Shown here: piece by piece, positions 39,268 through 52,765 of the stretch | How the letters are laid out: each line of letters begins with the position of its first letter | How positions within the stretch are numbered: position 1 is the first letter of the stretch | NCBI GenBank assembly: GCA_973895155.1 | Contig: OZ316891.1 | Coordinates: 20,646,001-20,710,000 of the forward strand | DNA: 64,000 nucleotides | Origin: Marsupella aquatica | Taxonomy: Eukaryota; Marchantiophyta | Reading direction: 5' to 3' | Translations under genes and position numbers: made by a program | Notes under the pieces: model-generated | Database searches by the model: none | Told to the model about the DNA's origin: nothing | What the model saw: the letters and a program-made list of their open reading frames with translations, nothing else

Positions 39268-42263
39268 ATGGCGGCCCAGAAGCTGCCGATGCCGGGATTG
39301 CGAGACAGAACAGGAGGCGAAGAAGGAGAAGATTTAGCAGCAGGAAGAGGATTTGGTGTATTTACTCCGTCTCATGGACAGCGGGGGGTGGGGAATGAGA
39401 ATGGTTGTGCTGCTCCCGTTTTTGCTACTGGGGGACGAGGGGAGCAACAACAACAACAAGCTAGATGTAGCAACAGCAGCACCCAGGCAGGGCTGGCATC
39501 GTCCATTATGCAGCCCTTGCCTTTGGCATCGAGGTACGTGGGTGCAGCCAAGCAGGACGCCGTCCACCCTGCGTCCTCGGCTCTTGGAAGCATCTGGATT
39601 CGGCGCTTCCTCCCCGCCCCTGGAGGGTCTACTGGAGCAGAATTGGGCAAGGAAGTGACCCGTGCGCCTACAGCAGTAGGCTGGGAAGGACGAGAAGCAG
39701 CAGGAGGAGGTTGGGAGTATGGCTCTCAACCTGCCGGGCCCTTGCTACTGGCTGCAGTACCCAATGAACAATACAAGGAGCATCAACAGCAGCGGGAGGG
39801 TGGGATGGCCAAAGCTTGGATGGGGCACTATAGTTCTAGAGACACATCCGGCAAGGTTTCTAGAAATGGGGAGTATATCCCGAAAGGGAAAGGTCCGCTG
39901 GAGAGGGAGGAGAAGGAGTCTCGGCAGGAGACGACTGTAGTCATGGATGAACTGGCAGATAATGGTGCTAAAGAAACGCTCCGAAAAGTCAGCACTCCGC
40001 CTAGTCATGCCGGGGGTGCGGCCTATTCAGTCGAAGGAAGCAGCAAACTACTGCAGCAGCACGAGGGGAATTATAGAGCCGTCCTCTCTACGCGAGGTGA
40101 ATCCCATGCCAGGTTGACAGGTTTTGGTCCTTTCCAGGTGCCCAAGAAGCCACCCGCCAGCGATTATGGGAAGGTTGGTGCTAGTGGTGGTGGTCCTAAA
40201 ATGAAAGGGATGGATGTGGATGCTCGAGTAGAGGCAGATGCACGTACGGCAGCTGCTCAACCTGACGCCCATCGATTTTCCAGTGACGCCAATGACTTGT
40301 TAGATCGCAAGCCCAGCGGCACGTCAACGATGGCGTCGCAGACTGGTACGCAGTTCACCCCTCCCTCGAAATTTAAACCGTTGGAAGATCCGTGGTCTGG
40401 CCGGCCAAGTTGCGCAGTTGAATTTGCTGGTGCTTGGGGAATTCGTAGGCTGACGAAGAAAGAGGATGTCGAACCAGACGTTGGTGGCGGCAGGCCTTTC
40501 ATGGCCCAACTGGATGAAGGAGGAGCTGGGGAGACTGTGGCTGTGGTGGGGGAAGGTGGGGGATTGAAAGTGTGTGAATCCGCCGCACGTTTCAATCCGT
40601 TCGGCGAAGGGAACTCTAAGGTCAGTTCGGAGCTTGGGCACAATAAGTGTCTGGATCATGAGAGTGGAGTTGACAAGATAAAGACAGGCAGCAGCCGTAA
40701 ATTCAACAACGGTGACGTATTTGTCTCGAGCCACCCTCCCGCCAACTTGGGGAGAAAGGAGGATGGCGGACAAGCTAGAGAAAGTAAAATTTTCAGTTGG
40801 GCAGCGGAGGATGCGGGTGCCATGCTGAATGCTGGAGCGGGATTGCCAACAGGCCTCGAGAATAGGAAAATGAAAGGAGTGGTGGGTTCTGGGTTTCGGG
40901 GTGGAAGACACACGGTAACAGGACCTTTACAGCTGCCGCATTCTCAAGAAATTCCCTCCGATGCGTTGCATCCTTTGCAGGGAGATTTCTTCAGTGGTAA
41001 GGTAGGGCACCCGTTACCTTTTTCTCCCCATAGTAGCTTCCCTGGAGAAGATATCTCTGGAGAAGATACAAGGACATCTAGAGGAAGGGCAGATCGTGCA
41101 AAGTCTCCACTGACCCCACTCTTCGGTGCTCCGAAAGTTTACGAGGACGGAATGGACGCCCGGGCAACACAATCCGAACAGCATCCACCATGGACGTCAT
41201 TATATGCCGCCTTTAAGGGACTAAAGCACGCAGATGGTCCAAATTCAAGCGCTTCAACTCCAACGTTGCCACTTGATGTGCATTCAGGATTACAGGATGG
41301 ATCCGTGCCTGCCAACCGCCCTTTGGAGGGTCATAACGCCAACGGAAACCGCGACGAAGGGAGTGGAGGAGGAGGGCGTGGAAGTAATGAGGCTCATTTC
41401 CCCGCATCCCCGGAGGCTCGTAGTCGTTTCGACAACCAGTCCTCGCACTTTTCTAGTTCTCCATGGCCTGATGACGAGGGTCACATCCCGAATGATGATG
41501 CAGGTTCTGGCCCTAATCGTTCACAGGCAACTGGTTCCGACTATCATTCACAGGCTATTCGTGTTGCAACTCGAACTTCGAGTGAGTATAAGGGGAAACA
41601 TATGAGCACGTACGGGTGCGACCCGGGTAGTGAGACAGAGGGTCCTGATAAGGCTGCAAGAAACAGAGAGTCGTCTGCCAGCGAACCCGAATTAAGGAAG
41701 TACGCTGACATTCAAGGAAAAGGTGACTTTTACTTCTCCCTCCTACCCTAGATATGAATGAAGAAGCTGCCATTTGCCTGCTGCTAATCCTGCTTTCCAA
41801 ACATGAACAAGGAAATGATGGATGGATGGATGCGTGAAGGATTGTTTCATGCTTTGTCTGTCAAAACCTTTCCCTTTCACAGGCGATTATTATGACGATT
41901 CTGATGTTCATTGTATTACACAACCTGTGTGTCCTGTGAAGAGTGTCGTCTTATCTCAAAGCTCTCTTCGATCTTTTTTGTAGTCACTGTTTTATACAGA
42001 ATGACGAGCCAATGAATGTCATTGACATCATGCCTTTAGTGCCCCGGCAACGAAGTGTTGCTCGTCATTTGTCTGCCAGCACGGCGATCTCTCAAATTCG
42101 TCTTCACCAGAGTGTATCATTTGCATATTTTCACGTATTGTATACTTACGTATCAGGGAAGTTGTATTTAGATATATGTTCAACAGGCTTGCTATCCAAA
42201 GAAACCTTTTTTCTGGATTGATGGGAACTGGGAATCATGAACTGGGAATCATTTGGCTAATGG

Positions 42264-42307
<44 letters not shown>

Positions 42308-43857
42308 TTATGGGAATCAGTGTCTCTAGATCTCAGTTCCGGATGGCTTATTGATTGGCCAATACTTGGTCTAACTTTGCTGTTTCTGACTGGGACGCAG
42401 ATGAAGGACAACACATTTCAAACGGAAGAAATCAGGTAAGTTGTAACCACTACAATCGAAACGGAGCAATTACGTTTGCCTCAGGGTTCATGCTGGCCTG
42501 AAAGTTTTGTTATGTGACCAATCTTTAAAGTTGGGAGGAATTGCACTAACCTCTGGGTTTACAATCTGTCTGCATTCTGATGATCTCCCTTTAGTCAGGT
42601 TGCTGGCAAGATTCACTTCTTTAGTTAGCCCATGTTAGTAAATATTAATGGCGGAAATTAGGGTTTTGTGTTTGTAACTAGTGGCTGGGATGCTAAATGA
42701 ATTAGAAAGAGACATCTGAGGTATTCTTCTTCTGGTTGTTGTTCACCAGGTAGTACTTTCTAGATCATGTGTGGTATTTGTTGCATGCCTGGGAAGGTTT
42801 AGTCAAGAAGTCATATGTTTGAGCAACAAATTCAGTCCTGATCATGATTTGGCTATTGCAGGCTCATGTACCTTCAATACCTATCAAGCACTCCCCCACG
42901 CAGGCTGCATCAGGACACAAAGATGACACTAGCGATTCGTCTCCTCCATCATATCCAGCAGGCTACTACAGCACAGATTCACCCCTACTACCTAGGGGCA
43001 TTGTAGATGAGCATCTATTAAGTTTTGGAGGTAAATTGAAGAATGTAGAGGTGGATTCTGAAATGGAAGGGAGCCGAGTTCCTAGAATGCGTAAAGGCAT
43101 TAGAAGGGATGAAGTAGGATTTGCGCCAAAAAGGACAAAGGAAAGCATGAATTCGTTAATGCTCGAAAATGATGCGGTTTTCAGAGGACAAAAGGAAGTC
43201 CTTGCTTTCCCCAGCAAAGACTTAGAGAGAGTTCAGCCCCTTGCGAGAGATATCAACAGACAGGGTAGGTCAAATGAAGGACTAGAACCTGGGCTGAGGA
43301 ATTTCAAATTGCGAACGTCCGGGGAAGCAATGGGAGAGTGTGGCATTTCTATACCTTCTAAGCGAACTCGCCTCAATTCAAACCTAGGCTCAAATTATTC
43401 AGGATCACCGATGGCAGGTTCAGGGATGCCCTCAAGCTGGTTGACGCGGTGGCTGCCAGCATCTACTGGTAGTTCTGCCAAGTCCCCTGCTGGTTTTGCT
43501 AGACCCAAAGATGACCCTAGGAATGAGCCACCAAGGAGCAATGGCAACACCAAATTTACGGTGTTTTCTGACGACCGAAGTGCACAAGCAAGGACCGCGG
43601 AATTTTCAAAGGGAAAGGAGACAGAGACAAGGAATGAGACGAAATCCAGGAATGTTGCGAAAGGTTTCTCTGCAACTTTAGGACTCCTGGCTCTGCCACC
43701 TCATCCTGTCCCAAGTGCTGCAGCCATGGCTTTGGTTGGTACAGCTGCAAGGAAGATGGGACCTTTCCCTCAACAACGAATGGGCCCAGTTGCAATGTGG
43801 CCACCAGTGCATTTACATACTGCTCAAGCCCCTGAGGGTAGCCAGCGATCTTCTTAA
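39268..43857 (+). CDS. Large low-complexity protein of unknown function, three exons
   Basis: Exons 39268-41722, 42401-42435 and 42862-43857 join through matching phases (AAAG/GT, AG/ATG...CAG/GT, GCAG/GCT) into 1,161 residues. I do not recognise the family. The protein is rich in Gly, Ser, Pro, Glu, Lys and Arg with few hydrophobic stretches, no signal peptide and no membrane segment, so it is probably disordered and cytoplasmic or nuclear. It begins MAAQKLPMPGLRDRTGGEEG. The last quarter has two more ordered-looking segments: PSSWLTRWLPAST near residue 1,022 and PSAAAMALVGTAARKMGP near residue 1,115, followed by a short tail. These may be the conserved core. The basic stretch IPSKRTRLNS could be a nuclear signal. 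Codon composition stays even across 820 codons, which supports a real gene. If exon 1 is unspliced the frame instead ends at 41,751. Confidence 0.75.
42263..42305. repeat. (TA)n microsatellite in intron 1
   Basis: About 21 uninterrupted TA dinucleotides lie in the intron between exons 1 and 2 of the 39.3-kb gene. Confidence 0.95.
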
Positions 43858-45450
43858 AGCTCGGAGCTGCCTCTGTATGTTGAGCGTTCAGAGTTCACAC
43901 CCAACAATAGACTTTAGCACAAGTTCGTGTTCAGCTGACGTCTGAGGCCAGTATCAACGGTTTTCACCTCATTCAAAGGTTGGTGATTCTTTTATACTGC
44001 TCAAACGACCAGTTTGTTATCTTGTGATTTCAGCACTCACATTCAATGTCCTGGCGTTTGTCGTTAAGCTCCATTGTTACTTGCAGACCTAGCACGTACT
44101 CAACTAAATCAGTAAATCAAGATCAATCCCAAGGATAAAGCATTGTCAAACACGTGCTGCAAAGGACGTGTCAGAATACTTTGTTGCAATTAACCGCATT
44201 GTCTCTCTGTGAGAGGTTGTCCATCAGGCTAGGTAGGTTGGGTCATGTAATAAAGTTCTGGGCCTCCTTAATGGTTAGTTTTGGGAGTTTTCTTTGGAGT
44301 CCAGGTGATAAAACATTGGTCTGACTGCTCATGGGACCCTTGCATGTCATCTAAAAGTCGAGGGAACGGCAGCTGAGTATTTGTAGTACGAAGGATATTT
44401 TTCCTCCTCTAATTCTCCTTTTGGCGATTCCCAGTTCCCAGTTAGCTGATTGATAATTGACTTCTTCATTTTCTATGCAGGTCAGGGAGTAAACCCCTTT
44501 ACTGAATATGGTACAATGTTCGCACCAGTGAATGTGAAAAATGTACAGTGCCGTAGGGGAAGTTTTTGTTGTAGAGCAAAGTAATATATACAATTCTTTA
44601 CCACATGGTTCATTCAGATACTGATTGTGGTCGGCTCAGAATTGCCAGTTAGTATTAGTCTGCATTACTTGTGCGTGAGAGCGCTGATTTCGGTCAGCTC
44701 CCAGTACGTGTTCATGCTCTTCTCCAAATCGGGATGTAGTCGATCACTTTGTAACATGCTGTTACAACACGCAGCCTGCCAAATTTGTTATTGATGATTG
44801 GTAGCTGATTGTAATAGAGCACAATTTCTGTAGGTTGTAAAATCAGTAAATTGGTCAAAGTAAGATGCAGATCAAGCCAGCTGGCATTTTTGGTAGTGAA
44901 AGCATGCGTCACTGACTTCTTATGGCAGGTACAGTGAGGTGGTAGTTCAGTGAATCACTCAGATTCTCTCAGTTACTTTTTGGACCGGGCATCTGTAGCT
45001 CACGTATTGAGTACTAGATGTTTGGATCCTGTTGTTCGCAACTGTGTAAGACCACAATATGGTGGACAGTCATGATCTTGTGAGGACTACTTGTATGGGC
45101 TAAGTCAGATCTCAAATTTCTTGGGACGATTCTGCATTCATGTTTTTGATCAACAGCTGTGAAGCAGTCTGTATGCATATACCACAGGATAACATGCGAT
45201 GCAGGTCCCAACACATGTATCGCGAGGGTGATGGCTATTAAAGGACACTTACAAGGATGACGGACTTCCTCTGGCATACTGTGGACCCAGGTACCCAGGT
45301 GGGGGGTAGATTTTGTTTGCTATATTCGTTATATATTATGAGCGTCTTTTGTGATACAAGTTTACACTCCATGAATTACGTGATGGCTGGAGGGAAAAAG
45401 AATTCGAATATTGGCTTTGAAGAGACATGAATCAGTAGACAAACTACTAA
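43858..45450. other. 3' side of the 39.3-kb gene and spacer
   Basis: The first several hundred bases probably include the 3' untranslated region (AATAAAG at about 44,250 is one possible polyadenylation signal). Short minus-strand open frames (44,351-44,593; 45,014-45,277) have no recognisable motif. No repeats of note. Confidence 0.4.
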
Positions 45451-45454
45451 GTAA

Positions 45455-45770
45455 ACAAGGCTCCCTTAGCTTGGTCGTCTGAGCTGACTAATACTAGTGA
45501 GTAGACCCCTTCGTTAGCTTGGTCGTCTGAGCTGATTAATACTACTGAGTAGACCCCTTCGTTAGCTTTGTCTTCTGAGCTGACCAAAACTAGTGAGTAA
45601 ACAAGGCTCCCTCAGCTTTGTCTTATGAGCGACCAGAACTAGTGAGTAAACGCAGGCTTCGTTAGTTTTGTCTTCAGCTGACCAAAACTAGTGAGTAAAC
45701 AAGGCTCCCTTGGCTTTGTCTTATGAGCGACCAGAACTAGTGAGTAAGCGCTGGCTCCCTTAGCTTTCTT
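45455..45770. repeat. Tandem repeat of about 60 bases, five to six copies
   Basis: Units around GTTAGCTTTGTCTTCTGAGC, TGACCAAAACTAGTGAGTAA and ACAAGGCTCCCT repeat at 53-60 base spacing. Two later blocks with CTTAGC-TCAAGCTCC at 45,775 and 45,935 are diverged relatives. Confidence 0.85.
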
Positions 45771-46984
45771 TGCTCAAGCTCCTTGCTGAGCAACTTCAGG
45801 CTTCTGGTGCACACCGAAACGATTCCTAAGCTATCCTCCGTGTACTCTTAAGAAGCAAAAGAGAACTCAGTCAAGTCGAAATCGAAATGGCTAGTTTTAT
45901 AGTTTTCAAGATACATGGCTCCCTGCTGAGCAAACGCTAGCTTCCTTAGCTCAAGCTCCGTGCCGAGCAATTTCAAGCTTCCGGGGCACACCCAAACGAT
46001 GCCTAAGTCTTGCTATCATTTTAATACATTCATTGTTGGCCTACTAGAATTCAATAACCTGCTCCTCCAATAACCTGCTACTTCCATGGCCATGGCTGGA
46101 CACGAGTGGATCCTGTTCAAATTTACGATTCCTTGAAATATAGGTACTACAAGGTTTACATTGTTTACTCTCCTTCTAAAATGCTCTCCCCTAAACTAAA
46201 ATCTATTTGTGACCTTTGCTGTACCTGTTCCTTGAGCAGCTACCTACGAGTTTCATCAGCTTGAACATCGACTTTAGATTTCTTAAAGATCATCTCCTCT
46301 TGCTTAGTGATTTGGTCAAGAAAAGCATTGGCGAACTTGGTTTCTTCTTGAGCAAATGATTGTGGAGCTTGTACTTCCGTTTCTTGTTGGAGTGACATGA
46401 CGTCGATTGGCGCCTTCACTCTCATGACAGATAATTTTCATACTACCAATCCTTCCTGACTGATTGCTACGACACTCCTCACATAAGTCGACCCAGCTTG
46501 TGCTGTCATTCTGGTCCTTCCTGAATGATTGCTACATCCTGAAGGACAAGCCTCGTGACCAGAAAGGGGTACGTTTAAGATTTGAAATGGTCCATCAATC
46601 ACTGTTCCTTCACTGATTGCGTTGGTGCGGACTACTGTAGCCCTACCTCTAACCAAGCCAGGCCCTCCTAGAACCAATACAAGCCCATGACAACACTACA
46701 TATAGGTCAGGGTCTATTCATGAGATCAGTCGACAAGCTCGTTAAGCTCATTGTGCACACTGATTGAATCACCTCAAACTCCATTAATTGCGCGGACTAC
46801 CATAGTACTACGTCTAACCAAGCCAGGCCGCTCCTAGAATCAATACAAGGACGAATATAACCCGACAAAACAAAGGAATTTCAAGCAAGCCCATCGGTCT
46901 TACCGATCAATCCGCTCAAAACAATGACAACATTAATTACAAATAAGGGTCTATTCGTGAGATCACTCCACGTTAAATCAGCCA
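45771..46984. other. Spacer with a two-copy repeat and two unidentified minus-strand frames
   Basis: 46,615-46,745 and 46,790-46,975 are diverged copies of one segment (GCGGACTAC, CTAACCAAGCCAGGCC, GGGTCTATTC-TGAGATCA). Minus-strand frames 46,677-46,438 (79 codons) and 46,425-46,240 (61 codons, charged, QEETKFANAFLDQITKQEEM) almost touch. They could be remains of one element or gene, but I recognise no family. Confidence 0.45.
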
Positions 46985-47115
46985 AGGCCTCCGCACTGCC
47001 AGAAAACAAACCTAGATAAGGTATCTGTGAGTTCCGCACTGCCAGAAAACAAACCTAGATAAGGTATCTGTGAGTTCCGCACTGCCAGAAAACAAACCTA
47101 GATAAGGTATCTGTG
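46985..47115. repeat. Three exact copies of a 43-base unit
   Basis: CCGCACTGCCAGAAAACAAA followed by CCTAGATAAGGTATCTGTGA repeats at 46,990, 47,031 and 47,074. The same sequence is the end part of the 380-base unit that follows, so it is a local secondary amplification. Confidence 0.95.
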
Positions 47116-48850
47116 AGTTGCAAAGTAGGAGCTGGAATGAATGTGTCTCTGGTTTGTGTTTTGGAAGAGCGGACGTCTCATATAGACGATGATTTAACCG
47201 TGAGTGAGAAAGGTCCCCTTCTCAATTATTAGAAGAGTTCATTTCGGATCGAGCAAGCGGCAACAGCAAAGACTCAGCGAGAAGTAGATTTTCTCGATGA
47301 AAAGCCTGAAATGTCACCCACCTTAACGGAAATTATTACAGAATTCAATTGGGTATGGAGCAAGCAGTTAGAAAAAGACTCAGCGACAAGTCTATCAGCT
47401 CGATGAAAACCCAAAAAAGTCAATCCACGTTAAATCAGCCTCTACTTAAGGCCTCCGCACTGCCAGAAAACAAACCCAGATAAGGTGTCTGTGAGTTGCA
47501 AATTAGGAGCTGGAATGAATGTGTCTCTTGGTTTGTGTTTTGGAAGTGCGGATGTCTTAGATAGCTGATGATTTAACCGTGAGTGAGAAAGGTTCCCTTC
47601 TCAATCATTAGAAGAGTTCATTTCGGATCGAGCAAGCCGCAACAGCAAACACTCAGCGAGAAGTAGATTTGCTCGATGAAAAGCCTGAAATGTCACCCAC
47701 CTTAACGGAAATTATCACAGAATTCAATTGGGTATGGAGCAAGCAGTTAGAAAAAGACTTAGCGACAAGTCCATCAGCTCGATGAAAACCCCAAAAAGTC
47801 ACTCCACGTTAAATCAGCCTCTACCTAAGGCCTCCGCACTGCCAGAAAACAAACCCAGATAAGGTGTCTGTGAGTTGCAAAATAGGAGCTGGAATGAATG
47901 TGTCTCTTGGTTTGTGTTTTGGAAGTGCGGATGTCTTGGATAGCTGATGATTTAACCGTGAGTGAGAAAGGTCCCCTTCTCAATTATTAGAAGAGTTCAT
48001 TTCGGATCGAGCAAGCCGCAACAGCAAACACTCAGCGAGAAGTAGATTTGCTCGATGAAAAGCCTGAAATGTCACCCACCTTTCGGAAATTATCACAGAA
48101 TTCAATTGGGTATGGAGCAAGCAGTTAGAAAAGGACTCAGCGACAAGTCCATCAGCTCGATGAAAACCCCAAAAAGTCACTCCACGTTAAATCAGCCTCT
48201 ACTTAAGGCCTCCGCACTGCCAGAAAACAAACCCAGATAAGGTGTCTGTGAGTTGCAAAATAGGAGCTGGAATGAATGTGTCTGTTGGTTTGTGTTTTGG
48301 AAGTGCGGATGTCTTAGATAGTTGATGACTTAACCCTGAGTGAGAGGTCCCCTTCTCAATTATTAGAAGAGTTCAATTCGGATCGAGCAAGCGGTAAGAG
48401 CAAAGACTCAGCAAGAAGTAGATTTGCTCGATGACAAGCCTGAAATGTCACGGAAATTGTCACAAGAATTCAATTGGGTATAGAGCAAGCAGTTAGGAAA
48501 GGCCTCAGCGACTCGATGAACACCTGGAAATGTCACTCCCCTTGTAGTAAATTCTTACAAGAGTTCAACAAGTCAAGTCTCAGCTCGATGAAAACCTGGA
48601 AATGTCACTCTGTCGGAAAGTATTTTAAAAGTTCAACTGGGATGGAGCAAGCAGTGAAACTGAGGCTCAGGGACAAGTCTATCAGCTCGATGAAAGCCGG
48701 AAATATCTCTCGCCTTCTGTCGGAAATTATTACAAGAGTTCAATTAGGATTGAGCAAGCAGTAAAAGCAAAGACTCAGGGAGAAGTCGATGAGTTCAATG
48801 CAAACCCGAAAAGGTCACCCTCTTCAACCGAGTGTTGAATTGGGATGGAG
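47116..48850. repeat. 380-base composite tandem repeat, four to five copies
   Basis: Units start at GAGTTGCAAA near 47,116, 47,490, 47,870 and 48,249 (period about 375-380). Each unit is itself built from sub-units of about 110 bases around GAGTTCATTTCGGATCGAGC, AACAGCAAAGACTCAGCGAG and CTCGATGAAAACCTGAAATG. From 48,400 only diverged sub-units continue. The array ends next to the decayed 3' part of the GAPDH pseudogene. Confidence 0.92.
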
Positions 48851-49195
48851 CAAGCAGTGCAGTCAAGACTCGGTGAGGAAGAGACGGCGACAGAGCGAAG
48901 CCAGTGAGTGAGTTCCTACCTAGCCAAAAAACAATTGCATTCCAAGGTAAGATATGGTAGGACGTTCCTGCTATACAAAGCATACCGCCGATGAGTATCA
49001 AGGGCGGCATGATCTCCAATCAAGGCATTGTGCCTGCTTTCGCTGCTTCCTTCCCAGTCGAGACACGGTCACTAAAGCTTGAATTGGTGTCAGATCGTCT
49101 ACCTTTCAAATCCTCAAGAAAGACCGAAGCACGTTACACGCTAATATTGATATAGCTGACTGTCGGATTATGACTAGAATGAACTCGAATGGTCA

Positions 49196-50380
<1,185 letters not shown>

Positions 50381-50574
50381 CTGCACACCATAAGAAACAC
50401 CAAGATCTTTTTCAGGTCCGACGTCTTAGTTTACTATAACCGACTCTCCTTTACTAGTCTGCTTTTGGGCGCATCAGCAGAATCGCCTCTGCAGATAATT
50501 AACAGTGCAATGTTGTCAATGCAAAGTCTAACGAAGGGACGAAGTTTTTGCCGTCAGTGTTGTCAGTATCAGAC

Positions 50575-50944
50575 GTGCTAGGAACTTAGAGCAGCTAATT
50601 ACTATCGGTCCAGGATTTGATTTCAATTCATCCCACAATGGGTCATCGGCAGCGCCTCTAAAACAGAAGAAGAAACGACCTCTTAAGCAAATAGCTAAAA
50701 CAGCAAGCAAGCTGAGTGCGGCTCTCGAAGAACTGAACTTATATGTTGGACATCAAAATGAGAGTAGAATCGTCATCATATCATGTTTAGATTATAGTGG
50801 ATACCTGAAGCTGTATCTCCTTGTCCAAATGAATCAATCGCCCTCGATCCTTGTGCCGGACCGAGATCACTCCACAGGATAAGAGCACGAAGCTCGTCGA
50901 AGAGCACCGAGAGGTCATTCCGGAGGAGAGTGCACGTCAAGTGG
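50575..50944 (-). other. Possible 5' exons preceding the GAPDH pseudogene
   Basis: Two open segments with good splice borders lie upstream: 50944-50805 (after CTTCTTCCAG, ending GCTTCAG/GTATCC; contains LSVLFDELRALILWSDLGP) and 50655-50575 (contains DDPLWDELKSNPGPIVISC). They join in phase. They do not resemble the transit peptide of plant GapCp as I know it, so they may be exons of another gene or chance. Confidence 0.25.
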
Positions 50945-51673
50945 CTGGAAGAAGAGTAGGACAAGGGCAAATTAGAATCGGGAGAGGTAAATGGTAATCG
51001 TAACGGTGCACCGGAGTATCTTGCTGCTGTTGCATGCCGAACATGAAATGGTGAGCAGGTGAAGCGGAAAGAGAAGAAGGGCAACGGTTTCTTGCTTAGA
51101 ACAAAGCACAAACTTCGCCAGAGGTAGATATCAGCAAGAGTTTAGATGGCCGAACTTCGCCAGAGGTCGATATCAGCAAGAATTCAAATGGCGCGATCCT
51201 GAGGTTAGTAATAAGACGGTAGTAATAAGAGAGATAAGACGAAGAACAATGAGCTAAAGGACGCCATTATTTAGAAGTGAGAACTCCTACTCACCTCCAT
51301 CCTCCATGCTTTTGTTCACCTTCCGTTGCAAACAAAGAAGACGCCTCACCCACTAAGTAACTCAGCACATTTCAGCACATTCCATCGCTGAGACAGATAC
51401 AAAGTTGAAACAAAGTTCTGTGAGTCTGCGCAGTGCGAGCCACCGGGCATTCAAATAGAGCACCGTCCATTTAAATAGAGCTGAACCAGTACATGCAAAA
51501 GGTATGACGCTCCTGAAAATTCTGATGAATTGAGAGACTACTGTACACACTCGGCCGATCGATCGAATCTGAATATCCGTAGAGCTTCATCATGAAGCCG
51601 TGCAGCGCAGCTCGGTACAGTCCACCGTCAACCACCACATTGTTATCACGAAACCGTGCAGTGCAGCGAGGAT
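50945..51673. other. Spacer between the two divergent pseudogenes
   Basis: Short direct repeats: AACTTCGCCAGAGGT-GATATCAGCAAGA at 51,110 and 51,153, and GAAGCCGTGCAGCGCAGC versus GAAACCGTGCAGTGCAGCGA at 51,592 and 51,651. No gene seen. Confidence 0.5.
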
Positions 51674-52765
51674 AACAATGCGCTGGACTATCGGTTCGAT
51701 TTCGTGAGCCTCACGCTTGTCCTCGGGAGGACTTCACGTCGTGTCTGGAATCAAGGTGTCTCTTCGAGCCGGGGTTGCCGCGACTCCCCCGCTGGTGCTC
51801 GACGATCCCGATTTGAAGCTCTTGCATGTGAAGGTCAATGCGGTGGAACTTGGGGATGAGATAAGTATGCACTGGAGAGCCGCAAGAATCGCGAATGAAA
51901 TTGAGCCATAGAATAATACTTCTCTGGAGGGATTGTACAACTCGTCAACTCAGAGTGTAAATTTTTGCACACAGAGTGAGGCGGATGGATTTAAGAAGGT
52001 CATTTTCTACCAGGACCACTGCGACGTGATGTACAAATTTGCGACGAGGATTGAAGCTGACAGGATGGTACAAATCCAGTGGAAATTGTCGCATGCCGTG
52101 GGAGGCGGAAGGGCCATTGGGATTTGGGAAGGTCACCTTCTACCAGGATTGCTCTGATATGATGTACAAATTCGTGAAGCTGACAGGATTGTACAAATCG
52201 AGTGGAAATTGTCGCATGCCGTGGAAGGCGGAAGGGCTATTGGGAAGGTCTGAAGGTCACCTTCTAGCAGGACCGTTCCGATATGATGTACAAATTCGTG
52301 ACGAGGATTGAGTCTGTCAAACGGTAATCTGTAATGCTGTACCTCAGCGTGAGCTTGAAGTGGGTAAAAGTCACTTCGCCCGTTGGGAGGATCTATTCTG
52401 CAAGCCGTGCAGCAGTTTTCTCGGGATGACAAAATCATCACACGTTCTGGGAAAGAGACTGCACTCCGAATTTGGAGTCACGTTCTGGGAAAGAGACTGC
52501 ACTCCTAATTTGCCAATTTGGAATCCGGGTGAGGATGACTGTGGCGATGACTGCCCACACCATGGATTTCTCCGAACGTGCCATGAAGTGGGATGAGGAT
52601 GGTTTCGGGATGGAGTCTGATTTGGGCCTCTTCCATATTGTTTCGGTGCTGGACTTCAACATGGGGGCAATGGAGACCAAGAGCTTGAATATTTTCAGCA
52701 ATGGAGAACAAGAGCAGAACAAGAGCTTGAATATTTTCAATTCTGAGTTGATTTTTCTGGCTTGA
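51674..52765 (+). pseudogene. M1-family aminopeptidase (PepN type), truncated and frameshifted
   Basis: Pieces of one protein appear in order but in different frames: LDYRFDFVSLTLVLG, then SGIKVSL...PLVLDDPDLKLLHVKV, a stop, NTSLEGLYNSS, NFCTQSEADGFKKVIFYQDH, HFARWEDLFCKPC, then AMKWDEDGFGMESDLGLFHI and DFNMGAMETKSLNIF. This is the N-terminal part of a plant PepN-like M1 peptidase, which removes N-terminal residues and uses zinc. GAMEN is changed to GAMET here. The HEXXH zinc site should follow within about 30 residues but the sequence instead enters the 48-base array. The GLYKSSGN-FYQD-MYKF segment is present about three times (52,000-52,310), and a 37-base segment is doubled at 52,441-52,512. 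No introns are seen, which fits a processed copy or loss of intron parts. Confidence 0.85.
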
